Below are positions 32,039 to 43,329 of a DNA stretch of 64,000 bases, one piece after another. Position numbers and translations under genes: made by a program. The first letter of the stretch is position 1. The number at the start of each line of letters is the position of its first letter. The notes below the pieces were generated by a model. That model saw nothing but the letters and a program-made list of their open reading frames with translations. It was not told the DNA's origin and searched no databases. Location of the stretch: the IMG/VR virus record IMGVR_UViG_3300032214_000715, positions 124,001 through 188,000 of that record; one strand, given 5' to 3'. Origin of the DNA: a virus.

Positions 32039-35000
32039 TCAAGTAATACTACCAGTTAATATAGCCTCTGTTGCGCTATTAAACCACAAGAATGCGGTGC
32101 CACGTGCGGCCAATGTAAAGTTTCCAGTGTTAGCGGTGCCGTCTTTTCTTAAAGTCATACCAGAACCCTGCGTAAATGTAATCGCGACCGCGCTGTCGTT
32201 GTAGAAACTGAATGCGTCACCGGCAGCATATGTGTTGGATGGTATAGTTACGCCCGCTGTAACTGCTATGCGTTTTCCTTTAGCGTTGGCGTCAAACGTG
32301 GTGACTCTAGGAAGACCTAGATAGCCAATTTCTAAAGCCGATGCTCCGGACCCAATTCTTGGAATTTTACCAAAAGAAACTACGCCCGCTGTTGATCCAG
32401 TACTTAAATCAATAGTTAAATCATTGCTTCCGGTAAAGGTACTCGCGTTGGATCTAACTTGTACTACGCCAACGTTGGTAACCAGAGTTGGGCCGCCAGG
32501 TGTTGTAGTTGACGCTGGTCCCCATGCGGGAGCTCCGGAGATCACTGTTAATACTTGATCAGTTGATCCTATTCCAAGTTTTGTTAGCGTGTTGCTTGCG
32601 CCACCTATTAACAAATCACCCGTGGCATAAGTTCCGTGCCCAGTTCCGCCTTTGGTAGCAGTAATTGTACCAGATATATTACTGGCAGCAACTGATAGAG
32701 CAGACCACACAGCATCTGTGCCATTAGACGTTAAATAATTATTTTCTTTTCCAGATTGAGATGGTAATATATTACGAGCGGCTGCTGCTTGAGTGGTGGC
32801 GTTTGTGCCGCCCTTCTCAATAGATACAGTGCCGACTAATCCGCTAGCGCTAAGCGCCGGTGTCCCCCAACTAGCATTTGTACCGTCAGAAGTTAAAAAT
32901 AGACCGTTCGCCGCAGACTGCGGAGGTAATATATTACGAGCTGCGGCTGCTTGAGTGGTAGCATCGGTTCCCCCTCTAGTTATCGGTAATGTGCCAGTAG
33001 TGTCAGTTAGTGGAATTGACGCAACCGCCGTCATGGCATTTGACCCATTACCTTTTATATACCCAGATAGTGAGTTAGCTCCTGTTCCTCCATGTGGTAC
33101 GTTTAATACACCCGCAATAGTTACATCGGAGTTATTTACTAAATCGACACTTGAAGCATTGCCTACTGTTAGACCAGTTGTTCCTGTTTTAAGAGTAATC
33201 TTAGAAACTGCTGTGCCCCAGCTAGCATTTGTACCGTCGGTTGTAAGAAATCTATTCTCCTTGTTTGCCTGTGGAGGTAATATAGCTCTAGCTGCGCCTG
33301 CCTGATCATTAGCACCGGTTCCGCCATTAGCAAGCGATAATATATTTGAAACATCAGTATTTAATTGTATCTTAGACAGAGTTACGTTGCTTCCATTTGA
33401 ACGAAGAACTGTATTTGCCAACGTTGAAGAGTTTTGAGTCAACGCGTTTATGGCTGCTTGCTCGGTAGCTTGTCCTGTACCGCCTTTGGATATCTCAATT
33501 GTACCATCTATAAAACTAGAGTTAATTGCGGGCGTTCCCCAACTTACAGTCGTGCCATTTGTAGTTAAAAACTTTCCATCATTATCAGTTTGAGTTGGAA
33601 GAACATCGCTGGACGTAATGGTCTTCCATAATGGAGCGCTGCTTCCTCCAGCGCTGGTTAGAACTTGCCCACTAGTACCATAATTAGTTCCGCTTAGTCC
33701 CCAAGCACCGCTTTTGTTAATTCTAAATCTTTCTGTATTGGCATTATGTCTTACTATAAAATTACTGCCTGTTGATGGAGCCGATGATGATACTTGAAGT
33801 ATGATATTTTGACCAGTTCCGTTGGTTCCAGAACCGTCAAGTCCTGATTGTAATGTAATACTTCCGCCCGCATAGCCACTATAACTAGCGGATCCGTCGC
33901 CTGCTTTAATAAGTATACTTTGTCCGTCATTAGTACTATTAGGCAAAGAAATTTGAGTTAAGGCAGTCATACTGGTTATATCACCGTTTGTCCCACTTTT
34001 TGCCGCACCTAAATTAGTTCTAGCATTTTGTGCGTCCGTGGCGCCAGTTCCGCCATGTTCTACTTTTAATACTCCCCCTAACGTTACAACGTCGTTAATA
34101 ACGCTAGTAGATAACCCAGTATTTCCTCCGGAAATAGAAGCAGTAGGCACATTCTGCCAAATCGGAGGCAAATTAGGGCCTTTAGAAGTAAGTACTTGTC
34201 CTGATGTCCCGCTTGATGGATTAACGTCGCCTAATTGCCACGCCCCGTTGTTACTGATAGTTAAGCGATTAGTTATTGTATTATCGCTTGCTGTTTTAAA
34301 TGATACAGATGACCCTACTAAAGTTATTGACGAGAAACTGCCATCATTTCCATTAATAGCAGCAATACTTGATGAGTCACTTTCCGGAATAAATTGAAGT
34401 TCATTACCACTAATTACATCGGCAACTACTAATGGAGCCTGAGGAGTAGTTGTTCCTATACCAACGTATCCATCTACATTTAAAGACGTTAAAGTTCCAA
34501 CGGTAGTTAATGATGAGGTTGTTAGCGTTTCTGGCAAAGTGGTGCCTATAATATTTTCAGCACTAGCCGGCATTGCGCTCCAAATTGGAGAAGAATTATT
34601 GCCTTGTGATACTAGTACCTGTCCACTTACTCCTGTTTGACCGTCCACACTCCACGCTCCGCGATCAAGTATGGCCAATCTGTTTACTAATGCCGTGCCA
34701 GCGCCCCCGGTGGTTCTTATTATTACTGACCCGCCAATAGATTCACTAGCACTGCCGCCATCTATATACACTGCTCCTCCAGGCACTCCGGCCCCGGTGG
34801 CGGCGCCGCCTCGCAATAATATGTTTCCTGGCTGTCCGTTATTAATAGGCTGAACTCCGGGTCTAAGCATAATACTCAATGGGGCTTTAGAACTGCCCCC
34901 GTTAGCTACTCCTTGCGGAGTAGATAATTCAAATATATCAGAGCTTAATCCGGCTGATATATCACCTATGTTTATTTTACTAATACCATTAAATGTTAAT

Positions 35001-37966
35001 CTAGGTGATCCAGCAATTACTCCGTTGTTATTAAACAGTATTTCTCCGGGCTGTCCTGGTATAGGAATATCATCTAAGTCACTCCAAGAGGCGACTGCTC
35101 CGTCTGTGTGTAGAAATTTCCCATTCTTTCCTACTTGAGAAGGAAGCAACGCGTTGAGGGCACTAGCGGGATCGGAAGCTCCAGTTCCACCCTTGTTTAT
35201 GGCTAATACCCCATCAAAATTAATAGTTACCGCTCCAGTGGCTGATGTTACATTGATATTATTACCACCAATTAAAGAAGTTACTCCACTGTTAGTAATT
35301 GTGTTAGAAGTAATCGTAATTCCAGTTCCGCCAATTAAGGAACCTGGTCCGCCAAATTGAGTGAATACTATTGAACTAGTGCCAACATTAAGCGTTCCTG
35401 GAGTATTCATAATCCACTGAGTACCAGTCAATGTTCCTTCTCCAACAAAGAAGGCATCTCCAGCCTGAATACTAGCGCTGGTATTAAAATCAAAGGTTCT
35501 TGTTAAGATATAGGGATTAGCAGTAGCGGTCACCTCATACATTCCATTATGAGCAGTATTTGACTGATTTTTAACTAATACACGATCCCCAATAGCTAAA
35601 GTCACTCCGCCTATAATAGGAAGAGAGGTGGTTCCTACTAGGGTGGCGCCCTCTCCCTGAGTTCCATTTTGATAATTTGCTACTAGCGCTGTAGTAGTGG
35701 CGGTTCTGGCGGCAGTTTTAATAGTTAGCCCAGATGCTAAATTATCAACGTACTGCTTTGTGGCAGCGTGTAAAGACAGTGTAGGATCGGCATTAAGAAA
35801 CAGCGCTCCAGTCATAGTGTCTCCGCTCTTAGACACTCCACCTAAAGCAGTTAGTGCTTCACTCGGCTCTGTACTACCAGTTCCCCCATTAGCTATCGCT
35901 AGTGTGCCACCCAGAACAAATTCGCCAGCTCCAGTTATAGTTTTTGATGTAGCTTGAGGCAAACCTACTGTTAATCCAGTTGAGCCAGTATTAAATCCAA
36001 CACTGGTAACTGTTCCTTGTAAACTGGCGGCAACCCTAATTACTCCATTACCGTCTATTGTTATTGTATTGCCGTCTACTATAACTCCACCCAATCCTAG
36101 AGTTGACGCTGTTGGCAGAGAATAGGCGGGTGCGTTTACTACTCCATAATCATCAATGATAAGACTCTCGCCGATTCGCACACCGCCAAGAGTATTAATA
36201 GTCGCAATTGGAAGTTCATAATTATACTGAGGAATATTTAGAGTTCCATCTACGATGCTAGCTGACCCATAAGACCCTTCTGTGGTTAGCGTTAACTTTC
36301 TCTGATACTGCGGAATATTTAGAGTGGTGCCGTTTAAGACGGCGGCACCAGAGTCTCCTGCTGTAGTAAGCGAAATAGGAGATAGATAACTTATTACTGA
36401 TTTTAATTGTCCATTTTCGTTAAGAGCTATGGTAGTACCGTCAAATTTAACTAATCCAAGTTCAGTGTCTGACGCAACTTTTACGCTGATTTCTCCGTTA
36501 GAAACATCTATATTTTCTCCTACACTTACTACGCCAAGAATAGTGTTGGTGGCTTTATTAACACTAATGACTCCAGTATTGCTATCTAATGTTACATTAT
36601 CCCCGACTCTGACGCCACCTAGCGTGCCACTGCTCGTGCCGGCAACCGGCAAATTATAAGGTGGCGGAATCTCGGCCCACACTAATGTTTGCCCATTTGT
36701 TTTTAGATATAGGTCTTCATTTCCGTCTTGATTCGGAAGCAACTCGTTTACATCAGCTCTAATAGTACCATCGTTAGATATTTTTATTGTGGAATCATCT
36801 ACTTTAATTAATCCTAGAACTTCGTCAGTTGCTGGAGGAATAGTAGATTCTACCCAACTAACGGAGACTCCGTTAGTCATTAGAAATTTATTTTCGTTGT
36901 TAGTCTGATCCGGAAACGGAGTATCCCATCTTGTATAGAACCCGTTAGTAGTTAAAAACTTGTTAGTATTCCCGGCTTGCGGTGGTAAAATCTGTTCTGG
37001 TGTAGGATATGTCCAACTAAAATTGCCGGCGGTATCAACGTATAAAAACTTAGTTTTGTCTTCGTATTCAATCGGTAATAAATCGTATATACTAGTACTT
37101 AGTGTTCTATTATTTAGTTTAATAGATGTGCCATCAACTCCAGTGATGATAGAAAATAATTCTCCACTTTGTGAATTAATCTCTAGACCTGAATTATTTT
37201 GTATTTTTACCGCACCCAGTACAGTGTCCGAAGCGATAGGAAGTGCGCTCCATTGTGGAGATAACTGTGCTCCACGAGACATTAAAAAGTTTCCGCTAGC
37301 ACCAGAACTCAACCCATCATTTCCAATACTCCAAGATCCGGTACCAGTAATTCTAAAAACTTCGTCCTGTATTTTACCTATCTTAAATATTATGTTTCCC
37401 GGAGCTCCTTCTCCAAATCCTCCACCGCCCATAATAACTACATTTCCAGCTTGAGGGACAAAACTTGAATCAGTATTAGGAAAAGAATCTCCTCCTTTAA
37501 TTACTACGGTGCTTCCAGAATACGTCATATCAAACGCTTGTTCTCCGGAAATTTTAAATGTATCGGACTTGCCGTCTCCAACTGTTAATACGTCCAGTGT
37601 GTTATAAGATATCTTATTAGTGGCAGCTAGAATATTTTCGTAATTAAATTGTAGTTGCCCGGTTATTCCTGCTGGCTGTATTTTACTATAATCTAGTAAG
37701 TCCCATAATAAATTGGTTCCGTCCGTAGATAAAAAATATCCTGCTCCAGTTAAAGGAAATTCAGGTAAACTTGTTCCGCCTCCGGTATTGGTAGTCCAAG
37801 ATACGTTCGTTCCATCAGTGACTAGTATTTTGTTTTCATTTCCAGATTGATCTGGCAGCAAAGCATTAATAGCAGTTTCTCTGGTTGTCTTTCCAGTACC
37901 ACCTTGTGCTATAGGTACAACACCATTGGTTTCTATTGATCCGTTACCAGAAAATATTATAGACAT
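32039..37966 (-). CDS. Giant tail-fibre protein, 1,975 aa
   Basis: A GGTG-hinge fibre starting MSIIFSGNGSIETNGVVPIA, with no Mtd-N anchor. In order: LLPDQSGNENKILVTDG repeats, LGGV repeats (about 360-660), a conserved module HAATKQYVDNLASGL ... FFVGEGTLTGTQWIM (about 720-890) shared with the 1,058- and 1,066-residue fibres, an SGxSPPxxxLRGG-type block, and many AQGGTGxxxxxAARxILPPQ units. The last about 110 residues (IGYLGLPRVTTFDANAKGKR ... AFLWFNSATEAIL) resemble a widespread fibre-tip domain of phages and prophages. Single-gene unit with its own late promoter, GGAG ribosome site and terminator. Confidence 0.88.
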   Translation of the reverse strand: MSIIFSGNGSIETNGVVPIAQGGTGKTTRETAINALLPDQSGNENKILVTDGTNVSWTTNTGGGTSLPEFPLTGAGYFLSTDGTNLLWDLLDYSKIQPAGITGQLQFNYENILAATNKISYNTLDVLTVGDGKSDTFKISGEQAFDMTYSGSTVVIKGGDSFPNTDSSFVPQAGNVVIMGGGGFGEGAPGNIIFKIGKIQDEVFRITGTGSWSIGNDGLSSGASGNFLMSRGAQLSPQWSALPIASDTVLGAVKIQNNSGLEINSQSGELFSIITGVDGTSIKLNNRTLSTSIYDLLPIEYEDKTKFLYVDTAGNFSWTYPTPEQILPPQAGNTNKFLTTNGFYTRWDTPFPDQTNNENKFLMTNGVSVSWVESTIPPATDEVLGLIKVDDSTIKISNDGTIRADVNELLPNQDGNEDLYLKTNGQTLVWAEIPPPYNLPVAGTSSGTLGGVRVGDNVTLDSNTGVISVNKATNTILGVVSVGENIDVSNGEISVKVASDTELGLVKFDGTTIALNENGQLKSVISYLSPISLTTAGDSGAAVLNGTTLNIPQYQRKLTLTTEGSYGSASIVDGTLNIPQYNYELPIATINTLGGVRIGESLIIDDYGVVNAPAYSLPTASTLGLGGVIVDGNTITIDGNGVIRVAASLQGTVTSVGFNTGSTGLTVGLPQATSKTITGAGEFVLGGTLAIANGGTGSTEPSEALTALGGVSKSGDTMTGALFLNADPTLSLHAATKQYVDNLASGLTIKTAARTATTTALVANYQNGTQGEGATLVGTTSLPIIGGVTLAIGDRVLVKNQSNTAHNGMYEVTATANPYILTRTFDFNTSASIQAGDAFFVGEGTLTGTQWIMNTPGTLNVGTSSIVFTQFGGPGSLIGGTGITITSNTITNSGVTSLIGGNNINVTSATGAVTINFDGVLAINKGGTGASDPASALNALLPSQVGKNGKFLHTDGAVASWSDLDDIPIPGQPGEILFNNNGVIAGSPRLTFNGISKINIGDISAGLSSDIFELSTPQGVANGGSSKAPLSIMLRPGVQPINNGQPGNILLRGGAATGAGVPGGAVYIDGGSASESIGGSVIIRTTGGAGTALVNRLAILDRGAWSVDGQTGVSGQVLVSQGNNSSPIWSAMPASAENIIGTTLPETLTTSSLTTVGTLTSLNVDGYVGIGTTTPQAPLVVADVISGNELQFIPESDSSSIAAINGNDGSFSSITLVGSSVSFKTASDNTITNRLTISNNGAWQLGDVNPSSGTSGQVLTSKGPNLPPIWQNVPTASISGGNTGLSTSVINDVVTLGGVLKVEHGGTGATDAQNARTNLGAAKSGTNGDITSMTALTQISLPNSTNDGQSILIKAGDGSASYSGYAGGSITLQSGLDGSGTNGTGQNIILQVSSSAPSTGSNFIVRHNANTERFRINKSGAWGLSGTNYGTSGQVLTSAGGSSAPLWKTITSSDVLPTQTDNDGKFLTTNGTTVSWGTPAINSSFIDGTIEISKGGTGQATEQAAINALTQNSSTLANTVLRSNGSNVTLSKIQLNTDVSNILSLANGGTGANDQAGAARAILPPQANKENRFLTTDGTNASWGTAVSKITLKTGTTGLTVGNASSVDLVNNSDVTIAGVLNVPHGGTGANSLSGYIKGNGSNAMTAVASIPLTDTTGTLPITRGGTDATTQAAAARNILPPQSAANGLFLTSDGTNASWGTPALSASGLVGTVSIEKGGTNATTQAAAARNILPSQSGKENNYLTSNGTDAVWSALSVAASNISGTITATKGGTGHGTYATGDLLIGGASNTLTKLGIGSTDQVLTVISGAPAWGPASTTTPGGPTLVTNVGVVQVRSNASTFTGSNDLTIDLSTGSTAGVVSFGKIPRIGSGASALEIGYLGLPRVTTFDANAKGKRIAVTAGVTIPSNTYAAGDAFSFYNDSAVAITFTQGSGMTLRKDGTANTGNFTLAARGTAFLWFNSATEAILTGSIT

Positions 37967-37990
37967 TCAAAAACTCCAAAGTAATACTAG

Positions 37991-37998
37991 TATTTATG
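37991..37998 (-). promoter_or_regulatory. T4-type late promoter box CATAAATA
   Basis: GCATAAATACTAGTATTAC on the minus strand. The last two bases of a 10-bp inverted-repeat arm (37997-38006) overlap the first bases of the box. Confidence 0.7.
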
Positions 37999-38028
37999 CT
38001 AGATACATAAACAATTAAGTATCTAGCA
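37997..38028 (-). repeat. 10-bp inverted repeat abutting a late promoter
   Basis: TGCTAGATAC (38028-38019) and GTATCTAGCA (38006-37997) separated by 12 bases, placed between the stop of the 1,758-residue gene and the late box. No T-tract. It may be a weak terminator, an mRNA 3' end stabiliser or a binding site. Confidence 0.7.
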
Positions 38029-38031
38029 ATA

Positions 38032-41000
38032 CTATGTTGGAGTAAAGTTAGCTGTGTACTTTGCGTAGCTATTAATTTGTAAATTGTCTAAATATCCACT
38101 GTACAAGTATGCCGAGCTATAGTAACCACCTATTGCTATGTTGGTAGCAGTTATACTTCCACTAGCGACTCTACTATCAACTGATGTTCCATTGATGTAC
38201 AGCGTGGCAGTACCGGAAACACGAGCAATCGCTACGTGAGTCCAAGTATTGGTTGTTACTACTGCTGAATTGGACCCAACGTTCACTCCCGCTACAATTA
38301 CAATTAATCCCCCGGTTAGTGCCCCGAAAGCACGATTAGAACCTTGAAGTATTGTTACTCCAGTTGTGTATCCAGTAGACAGTCCACCAGCGGTTGTAGA
38401 AGTTTGTAGCTGCCCGCGCTGCGACGCTCCGCTTACATCAGCGCTGTAAATCCAGAACTCAACAGTAAAGTCACCAGTACCCCAAGCAAGATTTGGATTC
38501 ACTGCTGTTAAGTAGTCTCCAGTGCCATCAAAGTACATAGAAGAGTTACCATTCTTTTTCTGTACGGTACTTAATGCTGAGTCACCGATAGTTTCAAAAA
38601 TATTATCACCGATACCATCATATATACCAGCATTTCTAAAGTTCAGCGTTAATGCTGAGCTTGCCAGTGTAGTAGTTGGCGTGGTTGGAGGAGCGAAGCT
38701 GTTACTGTACAATCCAGCGCCGCGAAGAATGCGAAGATTTGAGATATATCCATTAAGTGGATTAACTCCTCCGGGTCCTGCTCCGACAAGCATCGGATAC
38801 AGCACACTTCTGTACATTCCAGCAGTGCTACTTGCGATAGTGGTGGTAAGAACTCCGTTAGAGAACAATCTCAAACTACCAGCTCTTCTGGATATAGCAA
38901 TATGATACCAAACGTTTGGTTTTACGTTGGAAGCTATGATAGCGGCATTGGCAATATCCCACGCAGCATTGGCAGAAGATGCGTAAAGTACTAATCTGCT
39001 GTTAGTATTATCAAAATATACAACAAAAGCACCATATGTTATAGTTCCCCATCCAGAAGAAAGAACTGCCATGACAGAAGCAATAGAGGTTGGTCTCCAC
39101 CAGAAATCAATAGTAAAGTCTTCGTTTGCTACTGGTATAAAAGCATCGTTAGCCGGAACACTCAAGAAGTCACCAGTTCCATCAAAATAAGCAGTTCCAC
39201 CCAACAATGCTCCAGCAGTTGTTGTATTGGTAACACTTACTGTATTACTGAATGGAGTAAATGGATCAACTCTAGTGTCGCCGAATCTAGTAATATTCAG
39301 AGAATTACCACTAATATCATCCATAGTATTACTTTGGGCTACTAATAATCCAGTATTAGGTGTAGTTATTAATGGAGCGGTGCTGGGAGTAAAAGCGCTG
39401 TTATATAGTGACACACCCTTTAGTATTCTAGCATTTGATATCCATCCTTTGTACAACACAGTTGATGTAGCGGGAACTGCTCCCGCGCTTGTGAAATATG
39501 TGCCAAATGTAGTGTTTATTGACAAATAAGCCTTGGTAGTTGAAGAGGTTGCTGTAGCCACAGATACACCGTTTAACCACATTGTTAGCGCACTACCATT
39601 TCTAGTTACAGCAACATGATTCCAAGTGCCCATGTTCACGGCACTTGATGATGTTAATGTCGCAGTAAGACCGGGCGTTGCTCCTGCATGGAAAAATGTT
39701 ACTGTATTGTTAGATTCTAATCTTAGAATCCAACCTTCGCTGCCACTGGCCTGATTCCATTGAGCCATTAATGGTCTTATGCCAGAGGCAACTTCACTGT
39801 TAAACCAGCATTCTACAGTAAAGTTTCCACTCAATATATTAATAGCACTACTATGATTAACTGCTACATAGTCTCCGGTGCCATCAAAGTACCAAGAATA
39901 TAACCCATCAAATGGATCAAAGGAGTTGTTTATTGCTGGAGAACCAGATGTAGTTATAGCATATGCGTTACTACTATTGTCAATAAATCTGTTTGATTGA
40001 CATGTCAACAATGTTGTTCCTGAGATGGCAGTCAATGGTGATGTTGGCGGTGTAAAACTTGATCTATATACAGCGGTTCCTGTTACTATTCGTAAATTTG
40101 AAATATAACCATTAAAGTAACTTTGAAATCCGGTATACTGGGAAGAACCTATATTTGTTGTTCTTGCTGTTACGGTCTTAGTTATTGAAGTGACTGCTCC
40201 AGGAATACCATTGGTGTATATTATTACATTACCCGAATTACGAACCACCGCAACGTGAGTCCATGAATTTAGATTAACTGTACTTAACGTATTTGCGAAT
40301 GCCTGACTTGCGGTGTCACGTATTTGTACTTCTATTGTTCTATCAGTTTGTAAAGACACTGCCCAGTAATTATTGTCAGTATTGCCGGTGGCAGTAGATG
40401 CTATCATTTGAGTCGCCGCTACTGTTGTAGGATAAATCCAGCATTCAATAGTAAAATCACCAGTTCCAAATGTTGAGGCACCTGAAGGAGCAACCAAGTA
40501 AGCATTACTACTTAAAAACACACTATAATTACTAGCGTATGGACTTAATGGTAGTCCATTGTTGTTAGTGTGTATTGACGCATTGCTATTAGTCACAACT
40601 AAATTATTGCTACTGCTATCATTGAAATTATTTTCTCCTAAAATTAATAAACCAGTGTTAGAAATGTTAGTTAAATCAGTAGTTGGTGGTGTAAAATTGC
40701 TTGTGTATACAGCAGTACCTTTTACCACACGCACATTTAAAATATGCCCAATGAAAGGATAAAGTGAACCAGAATCTCTACCAACTCTGAAAATACTTGA
40801 TGGGTAATTTGCAGATGATGTTAATGTACTTCCAACTTGAGTTCCATTTACGAAAAATCTAATACTAGTTCCTGAACGAGTGACCGCCAAATGGTACCAT
40901 TGATTGATGGTAATAGTGTTTGAATTTATAAAATTGCCAGCAGTGCCCGTATACCAAAATTGAAAATTAGTTCCATATTGATACAATCTAAACGGTTGTT

Positions 41001-43308
41001 CAGCAGCATAATTATCTATACCAAATATCATTCTGTAAGATACAGTAGCACTTGTTGGATATGCCCAGCACTCGTATGTAAAATCACCTGTTAATGGGGC
41101 TAGAGAATCAGATGCTGGTACAGATAAAAACGAATTAGTGCCATTAAAACTCATGCTACCAGTCGTTAAGAACGGGCCAAACATGGTTGTCTTGGCATCT
41201 GCGGATACAGTTATTGAAGCATTATTAATACTATTGTCAATAAATCTAGAACTCTGACATGTCAATAAAGATGTTCCTGATATTGCGGTTAACGCGGATG
41301 TTGGAGGTGTGAAATTACTGGTGTACACTGCTGTACCTTTTACCACGCGAAGATTAGAAATATAACCATTAGTATAGGCACTAGTTGAGAAGTTTTGCCC
41401 GCCAATATACACGGTTGCTGATGGATTTAAAGCTACAGTAAGTACGGCACTGTAACCTTGAACACCATTTACAAATATTTTCAGCGTACCAGAGATTCTA
41501 ACAACTGCAATATGATTCCACTGATTATTCGTAATTGCAATTGACGATGCGTAAATTGTTCCATCGTAAAAATAAGGAAAGTTGCTCGCGTCAACATAAA
41601 ATGCATAAGGGGATGCTGAAGCAGCCCCTCTTGCATCTATTATAGGATTATTTCCGGCTGCTGGTTTATTTATCCAGCATTCAATAGTGAAATCTCCAGT
41701 ACCAAACTGAAATGCAGCATTTGTCGGCGTTGTTAAATAATCCCCATTACCGTCAAAGTATCCGCTCCAACTTTGTGTTACTGGTGTGATAGTTGTGGTT
41801 GTAGAAGTTAAACTGAAGGGACTATTTGCGGTGACTCTAGCATCACCAACTGTAGTTATTGTAAATGCGTTTGTACTGCTATCTGTCATCGCTGCGCCCT
41901 GACAGGTCAACAAACTAGTGTTTGAAATAGCAGTTAATTCAGATGTTGATGGCGTAAATGCTGAAGTATAAACGGCAGTTCCTTTTACTAAACGGAGATT
42001 ACTGATATATCCAGTATATGTCGCACCCCCATCATCAGCACCTATTCTAACCGCCGCTTGAGCAAAACTATAACTATTAGTTGCGGTGGCTACTTGTACT
42101 CCATTATAAAATAATCTCAGTGAATTTCCACTTCTTACTGCTGCTATATGAGTCCAAACATTTAACGTAGGCAACACATTGTATGCGATTTGATTATCAA
42201 CTCCATAAGCACGAATAACAAAGTCCGAATTTACTTTACCAACAAATAATCCTCCAGTGGCAGTGGTGGCATATACCGCGTGTACATTGTTACTCCAACT
42301 TGTTGGATATATCCAAGCCTCCCATGTGAAGTCGCCGGTTCCCATAGAAAATGCCGCATTACTTGACAAAGATAGATAATCTCCGTTGCCGTCAAAGAAC
42401 ACACTACGTGCTGGTAATTTAGTTATTTCAGTTGTTGTCGGAACGTCAAATGGTCCATAATGTCTAGATTGAGCGTCACCGTTAATTGTTAGCGCGAAAC
42501 TATTAGGACTGTTATCTACGAGATATGTATTCTGACAAGTCAATAATGACGTTCCTGATATTGCGGTTAGTACGGATGTAGATGGAGTGAAGTTACTGGT
42601 GTATAATGCGGTACCTTTTACCATTCTTAGATTAGAAAGATACGCATTTAATTTAGAATATGTGGCCGTTTGATTGGCTCCAGACGAAAAGTTACCAATA
42701 CATGTTTGAATATTAGCACCTGCCCAGGGAGCATTTGCTGAAGAGGCTACCGCATTTCCGTTTAAGTATAAAGTAACAGTAGTAGTTGCTGAATTATAAA
42801 CTACTGCCAAATGAGACCACGTGTTTAACTGTAAAAGCGCAGAGCTTGTAAGTACTATCGCATTTGCTCTGTTTGAAGTAGTAAAGTAAACAAAATTTGG
42901 AGCCCCAGTTGAAGAAATTCTAAGCGCAAAGTTCTGGGAATTACTTCCACCATCGTCTTGAACTAAAATATAGTTATAACTGTTGACATCAAATGATACT
43001 GGATTTATCCAAGTTTCTATGGTAAAACTTCCACCAAATACATTTAATACTGTATTGGCAGGGATTGTTAAATAATCACCAGTACCGTCAAAAAACCAAC
43101 TACAATTAGTTGAATAGGGATTCAATGTTCCTTGTGTGACGTTTCCATTAGCAGTTATAGGGCCAAAGTAGTTGTTAGACTCATCAAGAAATACGTTGTT
43201 TTTTTCTCGGTTATATCCTTCGCCGGATAATTTCATTATGAGATACTTTGACAATGTACTAATTGCCGCTGATACCTTTGACGCTGACATGCTAAAAAAT
43301 CCGAACAT
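38032..43308 (-). CDS. LamG-repeat adhesin, eight lectin-like domains, 1,758 aa
   Basis: Eight LamG-like domains in a row with end motifs near residues 228, 443, 653, 859, 1071, 1293, 1524 and 1741, each GYISNLRVVKGTAVYTSNFTP or close to it. Between domains, short linkers LTAISGTSLLTCQ ... FIDNSxNxxAIT. The N-terminal about 60 residues (MFGFFSMSASKVSAAIST ...) are unlike the other fibres and may form the attachment part. The protein ends right after the last domain (YTANFTPT), without a glycine-rich tip. Eight domains in one chain would allow multivalent glycan binding. Single-gene unit; late promoter, hairpin and ribosome site (AAAGGA) upstream. Confidence 0.88.
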   Translation of the reverse strand: MFGFFSMSASKVSAAISTLSKYLIMKLSGEGYNREKNNVFLDESNNYFGPITANGNVTQGTLNPYSTNCSWFFDGTGDYLTIPANTVLNVFGGSFTIETWINPVSFDVNSYNYILVQDDGGSNSQNFALRISSTGAPNFVYFTTSNRANAIVLTSSALLQLNTWSHLAVVYNSATTTVTLYLNGNAVASSANAPWAGANIQTCIGNFSSGANQTATYSKLNAYLSNLRMVKGTALYTSNFTPSTSVLTAISGTSLLTCQNTYLVDNSPNSFALTINGDAQSRHYGPFDVPTTTEITKLPARSVFFDGNGDYLSLSSNAAFSMGTGDFTWEAWIYPTSWSNNVHAVYATTATGGLFVGKVNSDFVIRAYGVDNQIAYNVLPTLNVWTHIAAVRSGNSLRLFYNGVQVATATNSYSFAQAAVRIGADDGGATYTGYISNLRLVKGTAVYTSAFTPSTSELTAISNTSLLTCQGAAMTDSSTNAFTITTVGDARVTANSPFSLTSTTTTITPVTQSWSGYFDGNGDYLTTPTNAAFQFGTGDFTIECWINKPAAGNNPIIDARGAASASPYAFYVDASNFPYFYDGTIYASSIAITNNQWNHIAVVRISGTLKIFVNGVQGYSAVLTVALNPSATVYIGGQNFSTSAYTNGYISNLRVVKGTAVYTSNFTPPTSALTAISGTSLLTCQSSRFIDNSINNASITVSADAKTTMFGPFLTTGSMSFNGTNSFLSVPASDSLAPLTGDFTYECWAYPTSATVSYRMIFGIDNYAAEQPFRLYQYGTNFQFWYTGTAGNFINSNTITINQWYHLAVTRSGTSIRFFVNGTQVGSTLTSSANYPSSIFRVGRDSGSLYPFIGHILNVRVVKGTAVYTSNFTPPTTDLTNISNTGLLILGENNFNDSSSNNLVVTNSNASIHTNNNGLPLSPYASNYSVFLSSNAYLVAPSGASTFGTGDFTIECWIYPTTVAATQMIASTATGNTDNNYWAVSLQTDRTIEVQIRDTASQAFANTLSTVNLNSWTHVAVVRNSGNVIIYTNGIPGAVTSITKTVTARTTNIGSSQYTGFQSYFNGYISNLRIVTGTAVYRSSFTPPTSPLTAISGTTLLTCQSNRFIDNSSNAYAITTSGSPAINNSFDPFDGLYSWYFDGTGDYVAVNHSSAINILSGNFTVECWFNSEVASGIRPLMAQWNQASGSEGWILRLESNNTVTFFHAGATPGLTATLTSSSAVNMGTWNHVAVTRNGSALTMWLNGVSVATATSSTTKAYLSINTTFGTYFTSAGAVPATSTVLYKGWISNARILKGVSLYNSAFTPSTAPLITTPNTGLLVAQSNTMDDISGNSLNITRFGDTRVDPFTPFSNTVSVTNTTTAGALLGGTAYFDGTGDFLSVPANDAFIPVANEDFTIDFWWRPTSIASVMAVLSSGWGTITYGAFVVYFDNTNSRLVLYASSANAAWDIANAAIIASNVKPNVWYHIAISRRAGSLRLFSNGVLTTTIASSTAGMYRSVLYPMLVGAGPGGVNPLNGYISNLRILRGAGLYSNSFAPPTTPTTTLASSALTLNFRNAGIYDGIGDNIFETIGDSALSTVQKKNGNSSMYFDGTGDYLTAVNPNLAWGTGDFTVEFWIYSADVSGASQRGQLQTSTTAGGLSTGYTTGVTILQGSNRAFGALTGGLIVIVAGVNVGSNSAVVTTNTWTHVAIARVSGTATLYINGTSVDSRVASGSITATNIAIGGYYSSAYLYSGYLDNLQINSYAKYTANFTPT

Positions 43309-43329
43309 AATAATTCCTATCCTTTGTAA

